This document shows, one piece after another, positions 43,233 to 51,898 of a DNA stretch of 64,000 bases. Under the pieces are notes generated by a model. It was not told where the DNA came from and searched no databases. It saw nothing but the letters and a program-made list of their open reading frames with translations. The stretch covers positions 83,848 to 147,847 of the forward strand of contig NZ_QFBC01000019.1 of NCBI RefSeq assembly GCF_003122325.1, read 5' to 3'. Positions within the stretch are counted from its first letter, which is position 1. Every line of letters begins with the position of its first letter. The position numbers and the translations under genes are program-made. The stretch comes from Rhizobium album (GTDB lineage: Bacteria; Pseudomonadota; Alphaproteobacteria; Rhizobiales; Rhizobiaceae).

Positions 43233-43429
43233 GCCGTCCGGTCCTGATCGCCATGGTGCTGGTCATGGTCGCTGCGGCGGCTTCCGGCGCCACGTTTTAT
43301 TTCGTCCAAGCCAATGCCCCAGCAACAGGAATGAGCGAAGAGCAACGCGCCACCCGCGAGAAATTCTTCGGCACAGCCAAGGAGCTGCCCCCGATCGAAA
43401 AAGGTCAGGAGATGCGGCCGAGATGGTGA
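43229..43429 (+). CDS. trbK: TrbK, entry-exclusion protein
   Basis: 66 residues from a GTG inside the trbJ stop. One N-terminal membrane helix (VLIAMVLVMVAAAASGATFYF), no lipobox Cys, then a short periplasmic part ending REKFF...GQEMRPRW. Small TrbK proteins block entry of related plasmids into the same cell. The C-terminal match to TrbJ suggests that both touch a common partner. Confidence 0.85.
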   Translation: MSRPVLIAMVLVMVAAAASGATFYFVQANAPATGMSEEQRATREKFFGTAKELPPIEKGQEMRPRW

Positions 43430-44601
43430 AGCGAAATCTTGAGCGGGCTTTCGTATTCGGAGGAGTAGCATGCCTGATCCTGGCCACTCCAGCATTTGCA
43501 CAGCAGGGACAGGTTCTGACAGAGCTCGAGAACCAGGTCTCTGCTGCCGCCAAGGGATGGGAGACCACCATCATGGACGCGGCAAGGTCACTGTTCTGGA
43601 TCCTCGCCGGGATCGAGGTTGGCATCGCCGCCGTCTGGCTCGCTATACAGGCCGCATCCCTTGAAAGCTGGTTCGCAGAACTCGTCCGACGGATCATGTT
43701 CATCGGCTTTTTCGCTTTCGTTCTTACCCAGGGACCAACGCTCGCGAGGGACGTCGTCAACAGTCTTTACCAGATTGGCGCGGGCGGCGGATCCGCCTCT
43801 CCGGCCGAGGTGTTCGATGCCGGTATCCGGGTGGCATCGCAGATGTCCGAGCAGGCAAAGTTCGGGGTGTTCGAGGACAATGCGCTTGCGATTGCCGCAG
43901 TCCTGGCAATGGGCGTCGTCGTCATATGCTTCTCCTTGGTCGCGGCAATTTTCGTCGCGGTCATGGTGGAGATGTATGTGGGGCTGCTGGCCGGCATGAT
44001 CATGCTCGGTTTGGGAGGCTCGTCCTTCACCAAGGACTTCGCCGTCCGCTATCTCGTTTATGCCTTCGGCGTCGGCATGAAGCTCATGGCGCTGGTCATG
44101 ATCGCGAAAATCGGATCCGAGGTCCTTCTGGGCCTGGCGCAAGCGCCAACGGCTGAATCTGATCAATTCATCACCACATTGGCGATCGCCGGCATATCGG
44201 TGGTCGTGTTTATCATCTCCATGTACGTGCCCACGATTATCCAGGGGGTCGTTCAAGGCGCGTCTGTCTCTGGCGGCATGGAAGCTATCCGTCATGGTGG
44301 GCAGGCCGCTTCATTCGCGCTTGGCGCAGCGTCGCTCGCAGCGGGTGCCGTCGGTGCTGGCGCCGCGGCAGCACAATCCGCGCGAGCGGCCGGATCCTCT
44401 GTTGCTGGCGCAGCACTTCGCGGCATGGGTGCCGGGATAGGGTCGGCTGGAAAGGCCGCCGGCTCGGCCGCCAAAGAAAAGGCCATCGGTTCGCCCGGAG
44501 CCTATGCCGGTTCGATCATGGGGCTCGCCAACGCCAAGCTCGACCAGAGCCGCACGGGACAAAGCGGACCCAGAACGCCGCCCGAACGCAACGACAAATA
44601 A
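43423..44601 (+). CDS. trbL: TrbL (VirB6-like, polytopic)
   Basis: 392 residues from the ATG at 43423 (or GTG 43426), overlapping trbK. Signal-like start ending ATPAFAQ, then about six membrane helices (among them ILAGIEVGIAAVWLAIQAA and GVVVICFSLVAAIFVAVMVE) and an Ala/Gly-rich soluble tail (about 300-380). It forms the inner-membrane channel of the mating-pair apparatus. Confidence 0.9.
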   Translation: MVKRNLERAFVFGGVACLILATPAFAQQGQVLTELENQVSAAAKGWETTIMDAARSLFWILAGIEVGIAAVWLAIQAASLESWFAELVRRIMFIGFFAFVLTQGPTLARDVVNSLYQIGAGGGSASPAEVFDAGIRVASQMSEQAKFGVFEDNALAIAAVLAMGVVVICFSLVAAIFVAVMVEMYVGLLAGMIMLGLGGSSFTKDFAVRYLVYAFGVGMKLMALVMIAKIGSEVLLGLAQAPTAESDQFITTLAIAGISVVVFIISMYVPTIIQGVVQGASVSGGMEAIRHGGQAASFALGAASLAAGAVGAGAAAAQSARAAGSSVAGAALRGMGAGIGSAGKAAGSAAKEKAIGSPGAYAGSIMGLANAKLDQSRTGQSGPRTPPERNDK

Positions 44602-44622
44602 TCAACAGAAAGGCAGAACGCG

Positions 44623-45285
44623 ATGGCAGCAAACCGGCCGCCCGACAGTCCTTACCTTGCCGCGCGGCAGGAATGGACCGAACGATATGGATCCTATGTC
44701 CAGGCCGCACGCGCCTGGCGGATCGTTGGCATTCTCGGACTTTCGATGGCCGTGGTCGGCTTTAGCTATGCCATGTATCTCAGCACACAGGTCAAGCTCG
44801 TGCCCTACATCGTCGAGGTCGACAAGCTCGGCACATCGGTAACGGCAGGCTTCCCTCAGCAGATCGAGTATGCCGATGCTCGCGTGGTCCGCGCGACACT
44901 CGGCAACTTCATCACCAGCCTGAAGTCGATCACGCCCGACGCGGTGGTGCAGAAGCAATACATCGACCGGACCTATGCGCTGCTCAGGACGTCGGATCCC
45001 TCTACCCAGAAGATCAATGCTTGGTTTCGCGGCAACTCGCCGTTCGAAAAGGCCAAGACCTCCACTGTCGCGATCGAGGTCAACAACATCGTGGCGCTCT
45101 CCAACCAGACCTATCAGATCGACTGGACCGAATACGAACGCGACCGCAAGGGCAAGGAAACCGGCACGCGCCGGTTTCGCGGCATCGCGACCGTCGCGCT
45201 GACGGCGCCACAGGACGAGGCGATCATCCGCCTCAACCCGATTGGTCTTTATGTCCAGGATTTCGACTGGACCGCACAGCTTTAA
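44623..45285 (+). CDS. trbF: TrbF (VirB8-like)
   Basis: 220 residues. One N-terminal membrane helix ([20 protein letters not shown]) and a periplasmic NTF2-like domain with [16 protein letters not shown]. Nucleation factor of the secretion channel. It follows trbL by 21 bases. Confidence 0.95.
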   Translation: MAANRPPDSPYLAARQEWTERYGSYVQAARAWRIVGILGLSMAVVGFSYAMYLSTQVKLVPYIVEVDKLGTSVTAGFPQQIEYADARVVRATLGNFITSLKSITPDAVVQKQYIDRTYALLRTSDPSTQKINAWFRGNSPFEKAKTSTVAIEVNNIVALSNQTYQIDWTEYERDRKGKETGTRRFRGIATVALTAPQDEAIIRLNPIGLYVQDFDWTAQL

Positions 45286-45301
45286 GGGCAGGGGAATTCA
45301 C

Positions 45302-46114
45302 ATGCACAGAACAGGATTGATCGCGGCCGTCGGCTGCATGGCAGGACTCGTCCTCGCGGATTGCGCAGTCGCACAAAGCATGACGTCGAACGAGGTGAAG
45401 GGGACTAACATCTCGCGAAAGTGGCGGGGAACGCCGGGTCTTGTGACGACCGGGCCGGACGGGAAAGTCATCTTCCTGTTCGGTGAGACCCAGCCCTCTG
45501 TGGTGTGCTCGCCGCTTCAAGTCTGCGACATTGAGCTGCAGGGCGGCGAGATCGTCCGCGATGTGCTTGTCGGTGACACTGTCCGCTGGAAGGTCGAGCC
45601 GGCGACATCAGGCGCAACGGGAGGGCAGGCGATCCACCTGATCGTGAAGCCGTCTGAGGCTGGCCTCGTCACATCGATGGTCGTCACGACGTCGCGACGA
45701 ACCTACCATATCCAGCTCAAATCCCATCCAAGTCAGTACATGGCCCGCATCGGCTTCGAGTACCCGGAGGATGTGTCGACCAAGCTGGCCGACATCAATG
45801 CCCGGCTCGAGACCGGCGGCATTCCGGGAACCGCTCCGGACAAGCTGAACTTCTCCTATTCGGTCAGTGGCGGCGCGTCATGGCGACCGAAGCGCGTTTA
45901 TTCCGACGGAACCAAGACCTACATCCAGTTCCCACGGTCGATCTCCGGGCAGGACGCGCCGGTGCTGTTCGTCGTCAGCGGCGGCCAGAACCGCATCGTC
46001 AACTATCGCATGAAGAACGACATGATGATCGTCGACTACGCCGTCGACAAAGCCGTGCTTGTCTCCGGGGTTGGCTGGCGCCAGCAGAAGATCACAATCC
46101 GGCGGGGAGGTTGA
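45302..46114 (+). CDS. trbG: TrbG (VirB9-like)
   Basis: 270 residues from the ATG at 45302 after CAGGGGAA, with a signal peptide ([20 protein letters not shown]). The body has the VirB9/TrbG pattern, including [20 protein letters not shown] and [20 protein letters not shown]. Outer-membrane core subunit. Confidence 0.95.
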   Translation: MHRTGLIAAVGCMAGLVLADCAVAQSMTSNEVKGTNISRKWRGTPGLVTTGPDGKVIFLFGETQPSVVCSPLQVCDIELQGGEIVRDVLVGDTVRWKVEPATSGATGGQAIHLIVKPSEAGLVTSMVVTTSRRTYHIQLKSHPSQYMARIGFEYPEDVSTKLADINARLETGGIPGTAPDKLNFSYSVSGGASWRPKRVYSDGTKTYIQFPRSISGQDAPVLFVVSGGQNRIVNYRMKNDMMIVDYAVDKAVLVSGVGWRQQKITIRRGG

Positions 46115-46117
46115 CCG

Positions 46118-46555
46118 ATGAACAAGACCATCGCCGCCATCATCATCACCGCCATCCTTTCCGGTTGCCAGACTGCGGATGGAACGCTGACCACCAGTTC
46201 CACACCGATTGCAGTTACTGGCGCCACCGCCAGCGCAATCGCTGGTGACATGGCAAGCCGCCTTGCCGAACAGGTCGGGCCTGCCGGCACCACGACGCTC
46301 AAGATTGACAAGGATACCTCGGAATACGCCGCCGCGCTCGAAGCCGCGCTGAGGGGCTGGGGATACACGGTCATCGCCGACGGCAAGGTCGGCAAGGATC
46401 AGAAGCTTGTGGAGGTTGCATGGTCGATCGACAGCTTCGACGGACAGGTCCTGGCGCGGGTCAGCACGCCGGCCATCGCGCTAGGGCGCGCCTACACGGC
46501 GACGGCAGCCGGCGCCACGCCGGCAAGTTCGCTTTCGATCATGCAACGAAACTGA
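46118..46555 (+). CDS. trbH: TrbH lipoprotein (VirB7-like role)
   Basis: 145 residues with a lipoprotein signal: MNKTIAAIIITAILSGCQTA has the lipobox LSGC. The mature part is alpha+beta, with LEAALRGWGYTVIADGK. It should be anchored in the outer membrane and stabilise TrbG/TrbI. Confidence 0.9.
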   Translation: MNKTIAAIIITAILSGCQTADGTLTTSSTPIAVTGATASAIAGDMASRLAEQVGPAGTTTLKIDKDTSEYAAALEAALRGWGYTVIADGKVGKDQKLVEVAWSIDSFDGQVLARVSTPAIALGRAYTATAAGATPASSLSIMQRN

Positions 46556-46569
46556 GGGGAGGGGAAACC

Positions 46570-47868
46570 ATGGTTCAATCGCTCCAGCTCGGCACGGCGG
46601 GTAATACTGACGATCAACAGAGTATGCGACGCCTCAATCGGCTGCCGATCATCGTCGCCATCGTCATCATTGTTCTGTTCTTCGGCGTCGTGATCGTCGG
46701 CCTGTCGTGGCGCGGTCTCTCATTCAACCGTGGAAACGAACTCGACACCACCTCCGCGTCACCGGCGACCACGTTTGGCGATCAACTGAAACGAGGCGTG
46801 ACGGACGGGATCATAGGCGAACCGGAGCAACGCGAAGTGTTCCAGCCGACGCCCGTCGTCGTCGAACGCGAGCCGGTGAGGGAAGCCGTCGTGGAGCGGC
46901 AGAATGAGGTCCGGACGGAACGGCGATCGCAACTCGAGCCGGAAGCCGAATGGAAGGCGCGGCTGAAGCGGGAACAGGACGAGCAGATCCTCCGCGAAGC
47001 GCAGCGTCAGAGGATGGCAAGCCTCCAGGCACGGGCAACGGCCCTCGATTCTCCGCTCAAGGTCGATGTTTCCGAAGTGCAGAAGAGCGCTTCCGAAAGC
47101 AGGACTGACGCCCGTCAACCGCTCGATGCCACGACAAACAGTGCATCCGATGTCTACAGTGCGGCAATGAAGTCCGGACTGCTCGGTCAGAACGTCGATC
47201 AAAACGGGCAGACCTCGAAGGAGGACTTCTTCAATCAGGACATCAAGGATCTTGGCTACCTGCCGAACCTAGTGGTCCCGCAGCTCTCGCCCTACGAGTT
47301 GAAGCGCGGATCAGTGATCCCGGCCACAATGATCACGGGCTTGAACTCCGATCTTCCGGGCAGGATTTCAGCTCAGGTCAGCCAGAATGTCTATGACAGC
47401 GCCACCGGCTACCGGCTGCTCATCCCCCAGGGAGCGAAGCTATTTGGTCGCTATGACTCCAAGGTATCATTCGGCCAGGAGCGCGTACTCGTCGTTTGGA
47501 CCGACCTGATCTTCCCCAACGGGTCGACCCTTCAGATCGGCGGCATGTCCGGCACGGATGCCGAGGGGTACGGCGGCTTCAAGGATAAGGTCGATCGTCA
47601 CCTCTGGCGCACATTCGGCTCTGCCGCGCTCGTTGCCATCATCGGCACGGGGATCGACATGTCGATGCCGGAAAGTTCGACACTGGCCACGCAGGATACG
47701 GCTTCAGATGCAGCGCGGCGGAATTTTGCCGAATCGTTCGGCCGTGTGGCGGAACAGACGATCTCGAAAAATCTGAATGTGCAGCCAACCATCAGGATCA
47801 GGCCGGGCTACAAATTCAACGTGCTGGTTGATCAGGATATTATTTTCCCGAATTCGTATCGGCAATAG
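46570..47868 (+). CDS. trbI: TrbI (VirB10-like)
   Basis: 432 residues from the ATG at 46570 after GAGGGGA. One membrane helix (PIIVAIVIIVLFFGVVIVGL), a charged coiled-coil-like periplasmic linker rich in Glu/Arg (about 85-160) and the C-terminal VirB10 domain (LKRGSVIPATMITGLNSDLPG, LIPQGAKLFGRYDSKVSFGQ). It spans inner and outer membranes. Last gene of the trb operon. Confidence 0.95.
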   Translation: MVQSLQLGTAGNTDDQQSMRRLNRLPIIVAIVIIVLFFGVVIVGLSWRGLSFNRGNELDTTSASPATTFGDQLKRGVTDGIIGEPEQREVFQPTPVVVEREPVREAVVERQNEVRTERRSQLEPEAEWKARLKREQDEQILREAQRQRMASLQARATALDSPLKVDVSEVQKSASESRTDARQPLDATTNSASDVYSAAMKSGLLGQNVDQNGQTSKEDFFNQDIKDLGYLPNLVVPQLSPYELKRGSVIPATMITGLNSDLPGRISAQVSQNVYDSATGYRLLIPQGAKLFGRYDSKVSFGQERVLVVWTDLIFPNGSTLQIGGMSGTDAEGYGGFKDKVDRHLWRTFGSAALVAIIGTGIDMSMPESSTLATQDTASDAARRNFAESFGRVAEQTISKNLNVQPTIRIRPGYKFNVLVDQDIIFPNSYRQ

Positions 47869-47968
47869 AATAGAGTTCGGCGCAAACTGGTCAGCGTCCA
47901 TGTAATTGAATCGCGATGACATAATACAATCTTGCGTAGCTAAAATCTTTCTCTTACTAGTCAAGTTT

Positions 47969-47995
47969 AGGCGGGCGCGATCATGCGCTTCGCCT
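47969..47995 (+). terminator. Stem-loop after trbI
   Basis: AGGCG/CGCCT outer and GCGC/GCGC inner arms fold around a GATCAT loop, about 100 bases past the trbI stop. No long T-run follows, so it may end the trb operon only partially. Confidence 0.4.
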
Positions 47996-48029
47996 CCGTT
48001 TCGGAGCGACCGAGCCCTCGACAAAGGGT

Positions 48030-48047
48030 ACTGCCAATTATGACTGC
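48030..48047. promoter_or_regulatory. Half-conserved TraR-box-like site before traR
   Basis: ACTGCCAATTATGACTGC keeps the left half of the dyad (ACT-N2-CA) and the TG, but ends TGC rather than AGT. It lies 43 bases before the traR start. It could mediate weak autoregulation, or be chance. Confidence 0.35.
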
Positions 48048-48089
48048 AACCTTGTTGCGTTCATACCCTCACGCATAGGAGGCCATGAA

Positions 48090-48791
48090 TTGAACCAATG
48101 GTTTGAGCGTTTGACCGAACAGGTCGCCCTGGCGCATGACGAAGCCACGGTGAAGGCGACACTGGAGAAGCTAAGCCGGGAAGCAGGTTTTGGGGCATAT
48201 GCCTATCTTAATCTGCAAGCGGAAACGCAAACGGCGATCTCAAACTATGACGTCGAATGGCAGCAGCGATATTTCGAGAAGTCCTACGCTCTCATTGATC
48301 CCGTTGTGCGAAACGCGCGCGATCAGTTGGAAGCCTTCGCGTGGTCCAACGAAGCGTCGCTCAGAATGAGCAAGGAGCGTCGGAATTTCTACGGCGAGGC
48401 CGGTGAGTTCGGAATACGCTCCGGAATTACAATTCCGATCAAGACTGGATTTGGGCGGATGGCAATGCTTACGCTTGCTTCGGAAGAGGCCGATTTCGCG
48501 ATCGGGCAAGCGCTAAACCCTGTGCTTGCGGCTGCCGCGGTTGCGCAATTACACTCGAGGCTCGACGGCCTTGGCGCCAAGCCGACCCATCACACTCCAA
48601 TCCGCATGAAATCTGATGAACTGACGTGCCTGCGCTGGTCTGCGGAAGGCAAGTCCATGAAGGCCATCGCCATCATCGAGAACACGACATACGCCAACGT
48701 CGCATTCTTCCTCCGCAACGCCAAATCGGCCTTGGGCGCGACGAGCTTGCCCCAGGCGACCGCAATGGCGAAGGAATTCGGACTGATCTAG
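48090..48791 (+). CDS. traR: TraR, LuxR-type quorum-sensing activator
   Basis: 233 residues from a TTG preceded by AGGAGG. The signal-binding domain has the TraR pattern: YLNLQAETQTAISNYDVEWQ (Trp and Tyr of the pocket), DPVV, and GIRSGITIPIKT. The C-terminal LuxR helix-turn-helix (about 170-233) begins ELTCLRWSAEGKSMKAIAII and ends ATAMAKEFGLI, but its recognition region (TTYANVAFFLRNAKSALG) differs markedly from Ti TraR. It should activate traI-trb, traAFBH, traCDG and repABC in response to the TraI signal. Confidence 0.9.
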   Translation: MNQWFERLTEQVALAHDEATVKATLEKLSREAGFGAYAYLNLQAETQTAISNYDVEWQQRYFEKSYALIDPVVRNARDQLEAFAWSNEASLRMSKERRNFYGEAGEFGIRSGITIPIKTGFGRMAMLTLASEEADFAIGQALNPVLAAAAVAQLHSRLDGLGAKPTHHTPIRMKSDELTCLRWSAEGKSMKAIAIIENTTYANVAFFLRNAKSALGATSLPQATAMAKEFGLI

Positions 48792-48792
48792 G

Positions 48793-49155
48793 TCAGTGCC
48801 CCTTCGATTTCGGCATGTCGGGAATATAGCCCAGAATGTCGAGAAGCGTTGACACGACCGTCTGCTGCGCGTGGACGGCGATCATAGCGGCGATGTAGTC
48901 CTGACTGGCCTCTCGAGCCGCTTCTGGCTCAGACGCACCGTCCAATTTTGCCTCGAGCATCACCGCGTTGTCGCGCAGGCGACGGTGCTTTTCGATCTCG
49001 CGCACGACGTGGCGCTCGATCTCTTCGGGCGGCTGATCACTCATCAATCCGATGAGTGGGCGCAATATGAGTTTGGTATCAGACACGGCGCCGTCTGCAC
49101 TTGCTTTGAACATTATCGGTCCAATTACCGTCCCTATGCCATCACTGTAAACCAT
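48793..49155 (-). CDS. traM: TraM, anti-activator of TraR
   Basis: 120 residues, with an alternative start at 49113 that gives 106 residues, closer to known TraM length. Conserved segments LRPLIGL, EIEKHRRLRD and HAQQTVVSTLLDILGYIP match TraM of Ti plasmids, which binds TraR and blocks DNA binding below quorum. Convergent with traR, one base between the stops, as usual. Confidence 0.9.
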   Translation of the reverse strand: MVYSDGIGTVIGPIMFKASADGAVSDTKLILRPLIGLMSDQPPEEIERHVVREIEKHRRLRDNAVMLEAKLDGASEPEAAREASQDYIAAMIAVHAQQTVVSTLLDILGYIPDMPKSKGH

Positions 49156-49200
49156 CTTTGGGACGAGACATCCGTAAAGGCAAATCGGTTTAAATCTGAA

Positions 49201-49235
49201 TTACATACTATAGTTGATAACCTTAAAGTATGTAA
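49201..49235 (+). promoter_or_regulatory. 9-bp inverted repeat upstream of the XRE gene
   Basis: TTACATACT (49201-49209) and AGTATGTAA (49227-49235) are perfect arms with a 17-base spacer, 18 bases before the XRE start. Well placed as a self-operator, and possibly also for traM, whose start lies 46 bases to the left. Confidence 0.6.
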
Positions 49236-49252
49236 ACGTCGATCTTCCGCGC

Positions 49253-49471
49253 ATGGATATGCGCAAGCTGGTCGGTCGAAACTTTGCCCGCCTCCGTCGG
49301 GAAAAAGGCCTGACACAGGAGGATATAGAAGCGCGCTCCGGCTTCAGCCAACAGTATCTAAGCGGACTCGAAAGAGGAAAGCGAAACCCCTCCATCGTCA
49401 CACTTTATGAGATCGCACAGGCCCTCGGCGTCAGCCATGTAGAGCTGATCACGCCGGACCAGTCAGACTGA
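49253..49471 (+). CDS. XRE-family helix-turn-helix regulator
   Basis: 72 residues from the ATG at 49253. Essentially one Cro/C1-type domain: RNFARLRREKGLTQEDIEAR, SGFSQQYLSGLERGKRNPSI, LYEIAQALGVSHVEL. No ribosome site is obvious, so the message may be nearly leaderless. Small XRE proteins of this kind serve as controllers of toxin-antitoxin, restriction or conjugation genes. Confidence 0.9.
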   Translation: MDMRKLVGRNFARLRREKGLTQEDIEARSGFSQQYLSGLERGKRNPSIVTLYEIAQALGVSHVELITPDQSD

Positions 49472-49488
49472 GTAGGCGAGGTTCTCGA

Positions 49489-49511
49489 CCGGTCAGTATG
49501 ACTGGAATTTT
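49489..49511 (+). terminator. Stem-loop with T-run after the XRE gene
   Basis: CCGGTCA and TGACTGG (one G-T pair) form a 7-bp stem with a GTA loop, followed by AATTTTC, 18 bases past the XRE stop. Reasonable intrinsic terminator. Confidence 0.5.
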
Positions 49512-49591
49512 CGCTAATCCTACCGGGAACCGAGGTCACACTTCACAAGGTGCAGCGGAATTGCTATATATTCTCCACAAGGAGAATGATT

Positions 49592-50197
49592 ATGGTTCAG
49601 ATGGCGCGTGCATATACGCCTGCAGAGGCGGCTGCCGTCAGCGAAATAGCCGTGAAATCGGTGCACAACGCAATCGACAAACGGATCATCGCACGTCGTC
49701 TTTCGGAAGACGAGGGACGTGCCCTCTCGGACGACGACCTGCTGCGCCTCAAGCTCTGGTATGGGGTCGGCTCGATTCTGTCGGCCGAGCGCCGCCAGCG
49801 GCTGTTCGACACGATTGACCAAAATCCGGACGCCGATACCGTACGAGCGGACGATTACCTAATCGTCGATGTTGCCCGAGCGCGCGAGCAGCTTGCTGCG
49901 CGAGCGGAGGCGCTTCGGGAAGCGGAACGGGTAATCGGATCCGTGAAGGGTGTCCTCGGCGGCGAGCCGGTCTTTAACAAGACCCGCGTTCCAGTCAGGG
50001 CCGTCGCCGCCATGAAGGCGCAGGGCGCGACTACCGAGGAGATTGTCCAGGGATATCCTTCGCTCACTATGCGCATGGTCGAACTCGCGGAGATCTGGAC
50101 TGCCGCTCACCCGGCACGGGGTCGACCTCGCAAGCTTTCCGACCTTGGTGTGACCGTGAAATCGTCAAAGCGTCTGTCGCGGCCAAAAGCTGACTGA
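49592..50197 (+). CDS. DUF433-type antitoxin-like protein
   Basis: 201 residues; the ATG at 49592 is seven bases after AAGGAGA (ATG 49586 also in frame). N-terminal MerR-like helix-turn-helix (AYTPAEAAAVSEIAVKSVHN), and a C-terminal DUF433 domain (FNKTRVPVRAVAAMKAQG, then EEIVQGYPSLTMRMVELA). DUF433 proteins are usually antitoxins paired with a DUF5615 PIN-like toxin. None is encoded here; the neighbours are an XRE gene and a HEPN gene. Confidence 0.75.
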   Translation: MVQMARAYTPAEAAAVSEIAVKSVHNAIDKRIIARRLSEDEGRALSDDDLLRLKLWYGVGSILSAERRQRLFDTIDQNPDADTVRADDYLIVDVARAREQLAARAEALREAERVIGSVKGVLGGEPVFNKTRVPVRAVAAMKAQGATTEEIVQGYPSLTMRMVELAEIWTAAHPARGRPRKLSDLGVTVKSSKRLSRPKAD

Positions 50198-50220
50198 GTA
50201 GAGTGTTTGGGAAGTTAAAA

Positions 50221-50345
50221 AGCCCCAAAAGACTAAAGGCGCGGTCTATTAGACCACGCCTAGCCATAATTCCGTTTAGACTCTCCAAGTGCCGTGGTAA
50301 GGCCACGGGCTCGCAGCACCATTGTGCCACCACTCAGCGAGTGAC
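50221..50345 (+). ncRNA. Structured non-coding stretch before the HEPN gene (candidate RNA)
   Basis: Three hairpins in a row with no coding potential: 50238-50260 (GGCG and GGTCT arms, ATT loop, one mismatch), 50292-50308 (CCGTGG, loop TAAGG, CCACGG, perfect, extended outward by GTG/CAC) and 50331-50343 (CACTC, loop AGC, GAGTG, perfect). They end about 44 bases before the HEPN gene. Some Abi/HEPN proteins are held in check by a structured RNA encoded next to them; this arrangement fits that. Transcription is inferred. Confidence 0.5.
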
Positions 50346-50386
50346 TATGTTATAGAGATCCGACTCGGGAATTGCAAGGGGGACAA

Positions 50387-51223
50387 GTGTCTAGCGTTAC
50401 CAAGCGGCATGTGCCGACGTCCCAGTTGCTCGGGGAGTATCTCACCTTCGTACCCACTCCGCAACAGGTCGACCACTTCAAGGTCGACATGCGTACTTTG
50501 AACCCGACCCTGCTACGTGACAGCATACGTGAAGGCGTGAAGGTCCAGGCCCTGCAGCAGATACCCGTGCATGAGCAGCGAATGGTCATTCACCGGATCT
50601 ACACCCGCAAGGTCAAGGAGTTCTCCTCAATCTATCCATTCGTGTTCGCCGTCGAGAACGGCTTGCGCTCGGTGTTGGCTGACTATCTGGAAGAGCGCTT
50701 TGGCCGGATGGATTGGTGGGTATTGATCCGCAATGCCCGGCAAAATGGACAGGCATACACCGCCTTCCCGAACATCCTAGGCACACCGGTCAATCCTGCC
50801 TTCGTGAAAGCTGTTTGGCGAGTGTTCGACAACATGGTCAACCCCCAGCACGTCAAGGATGTGACCGGCAACAACAAGTCCGATGAGTTCTACTATTGCC
50901 TTACACTTGGGGAACTTTGGAGGATCATGGAGGCCGATTGGGTTCTGATCCGCGACATGTTCGCCCCTGACGCCGTTCTTGGCTTCACATTCACCAAGAC
51001 CATGTTCATCGACACGATGCGAGTGATAAAGGAGACGCGCAACGAGTTGTTTCACAGCAACCCGATCAAAGACCGCAAGAAGATCGTTGAAGCGTGCGAG
51101 AGGATTCTAAACGGTTTGCAGTTCCATCTCGGCGACTACGACGCTGACCTTGGTGCTGCAACATACGTGCGTGTACCGTCAGCCGTCGTGCGCCAAGCTC
51201 GACATGTCATACCGGCCCGATAG
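50387..51223 (+). CDS. HEPN-domain abortive-infection-like protein
   Basis: 278 residues from a GTG after AAGGGGG. The C-terminal part has the HEPN ribonuclease signature R-x4-H in RNELFHSNPI (Arg218, His223), preceded by a helix. Upstream are FVFAVENGLRSVLADYLEER and YYCLTLGELWRIME, patterns reminiscent of Abi_2/AbiF and Swt1-like proteins. It probably cuts RNA when activated by infection. Long N-terminal helices could hold the regulator-binding surface. Confidence 0.65.
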   Translation: MSSVTKRHVPTSQLLGEYLTFVPTPQQVDHFKVDMRTLNPTLLRDSIREGVKVQALQQIPVHEQRMVIHRIYTRKVKEFSSIYPFVFAVENGLRSVLADYLEERFGRMDWWVLIRNARQNGQAYTAFPNILGTPVNPAFVKAVWRVFDNMVNPQHVKDVTGNNKSDEFYYCLTLGELWRIMEADWVLIRDMFAPDAVLGFTFTKTMFIDTMRVIKETRNELFHSNPIKDRKKIVEACERILNGLQFHLGDYDADLGAATYVRVPSAVVRQARHVIPAR

Positions 51224-51275
51224 TCCAAGCAGAACGGCGAGTATCCTGCAACTTGCGCAATAAGGCAGATGATTA

Positions 51276-51884
51276 TCATTTCTGTCCGCCGATCCTCGTC
51301 AGGTCGATCCGGATACCGGCGTCATCGGGTTTCATTGGAGCTTCATCCGGCGTCTCAGCACTTCCGTCGTCTGCAACCTCCGTAGCGTCGTCACTCTCGA
51401 CCGCTGACCGCTGCACGACCGTGCCACCTGGGTCCTCCGCCTGGAACACGCTCTCGCCCTCGAACTTTCCGGTCCTCCAGGCATGGACGGCATCGTCGAA
51501 GAGCTGCGGGAAAACCTCTTCGCTCGTCGGATTTCCATACCACTTCGCAACGATGCGGAGGATCTTGGCGAACATCGCTGTGCCCATCCGCAGATTGACG
51601 CAGGGGTCGACGAGATCGACCTTCAGCTCCGATGCGTCCTTCACCCCTATGCCCGCCGGGATCTGCGTGAGGCCGACGCGCACGATAGAGCCACCGATGT
51701 TCTCGCGGACGATCTCGATCGCTTCCTCGGGCGTTCTCGGTTTGGGAACGAGGATCAGTCGACCGCCAGATTTGACCATGATGGCGAGTGGATCATCAGA
51801 CCCTACTGCCTGGACGAACTGTTCGACGATCGCCGGTTTCAACGACGGGTCGGCACATTCCTTGATAAGCGCAGCGTCCAGCAT
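51276..51884 (-). CDS. traH: TraH, conjugal transfer protein
   Basis: 202 residues from the ATG at 51884. QIPAGIG, ELKVDLVDPCVNLRMG and IVAKWYGN recall the lytic-transglycosylase-like TraH proteins of Ti-type plasmids. The C-terminal 60 residues are acidic and disordered. Last gene of the leftward traAFBH operon, 15 bases after traB. Role in wall passage is inferred. Confidence 0.85.
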   Translation of the reverse strand: MLDAALIKECADPSLKPAIVEQFVQAVGSDDPLAIMVKSGGRLILVPKPRTPEEAIEIVRENIGGSIVRVGLTQIPAGIGVKDASELKVDLVDPCVNLRMGTAMFAKILRIVAKWYGNPTSEEVFPQLFDDAVHAWRTGKFEGESVFQAEDPGGTVVQRSAVESDDATEVADDGSAETPDEAPMKPDDAGIRIDLTRIGGQK

Positions 51885-51898
51885 GCGAGCTCCAAACC

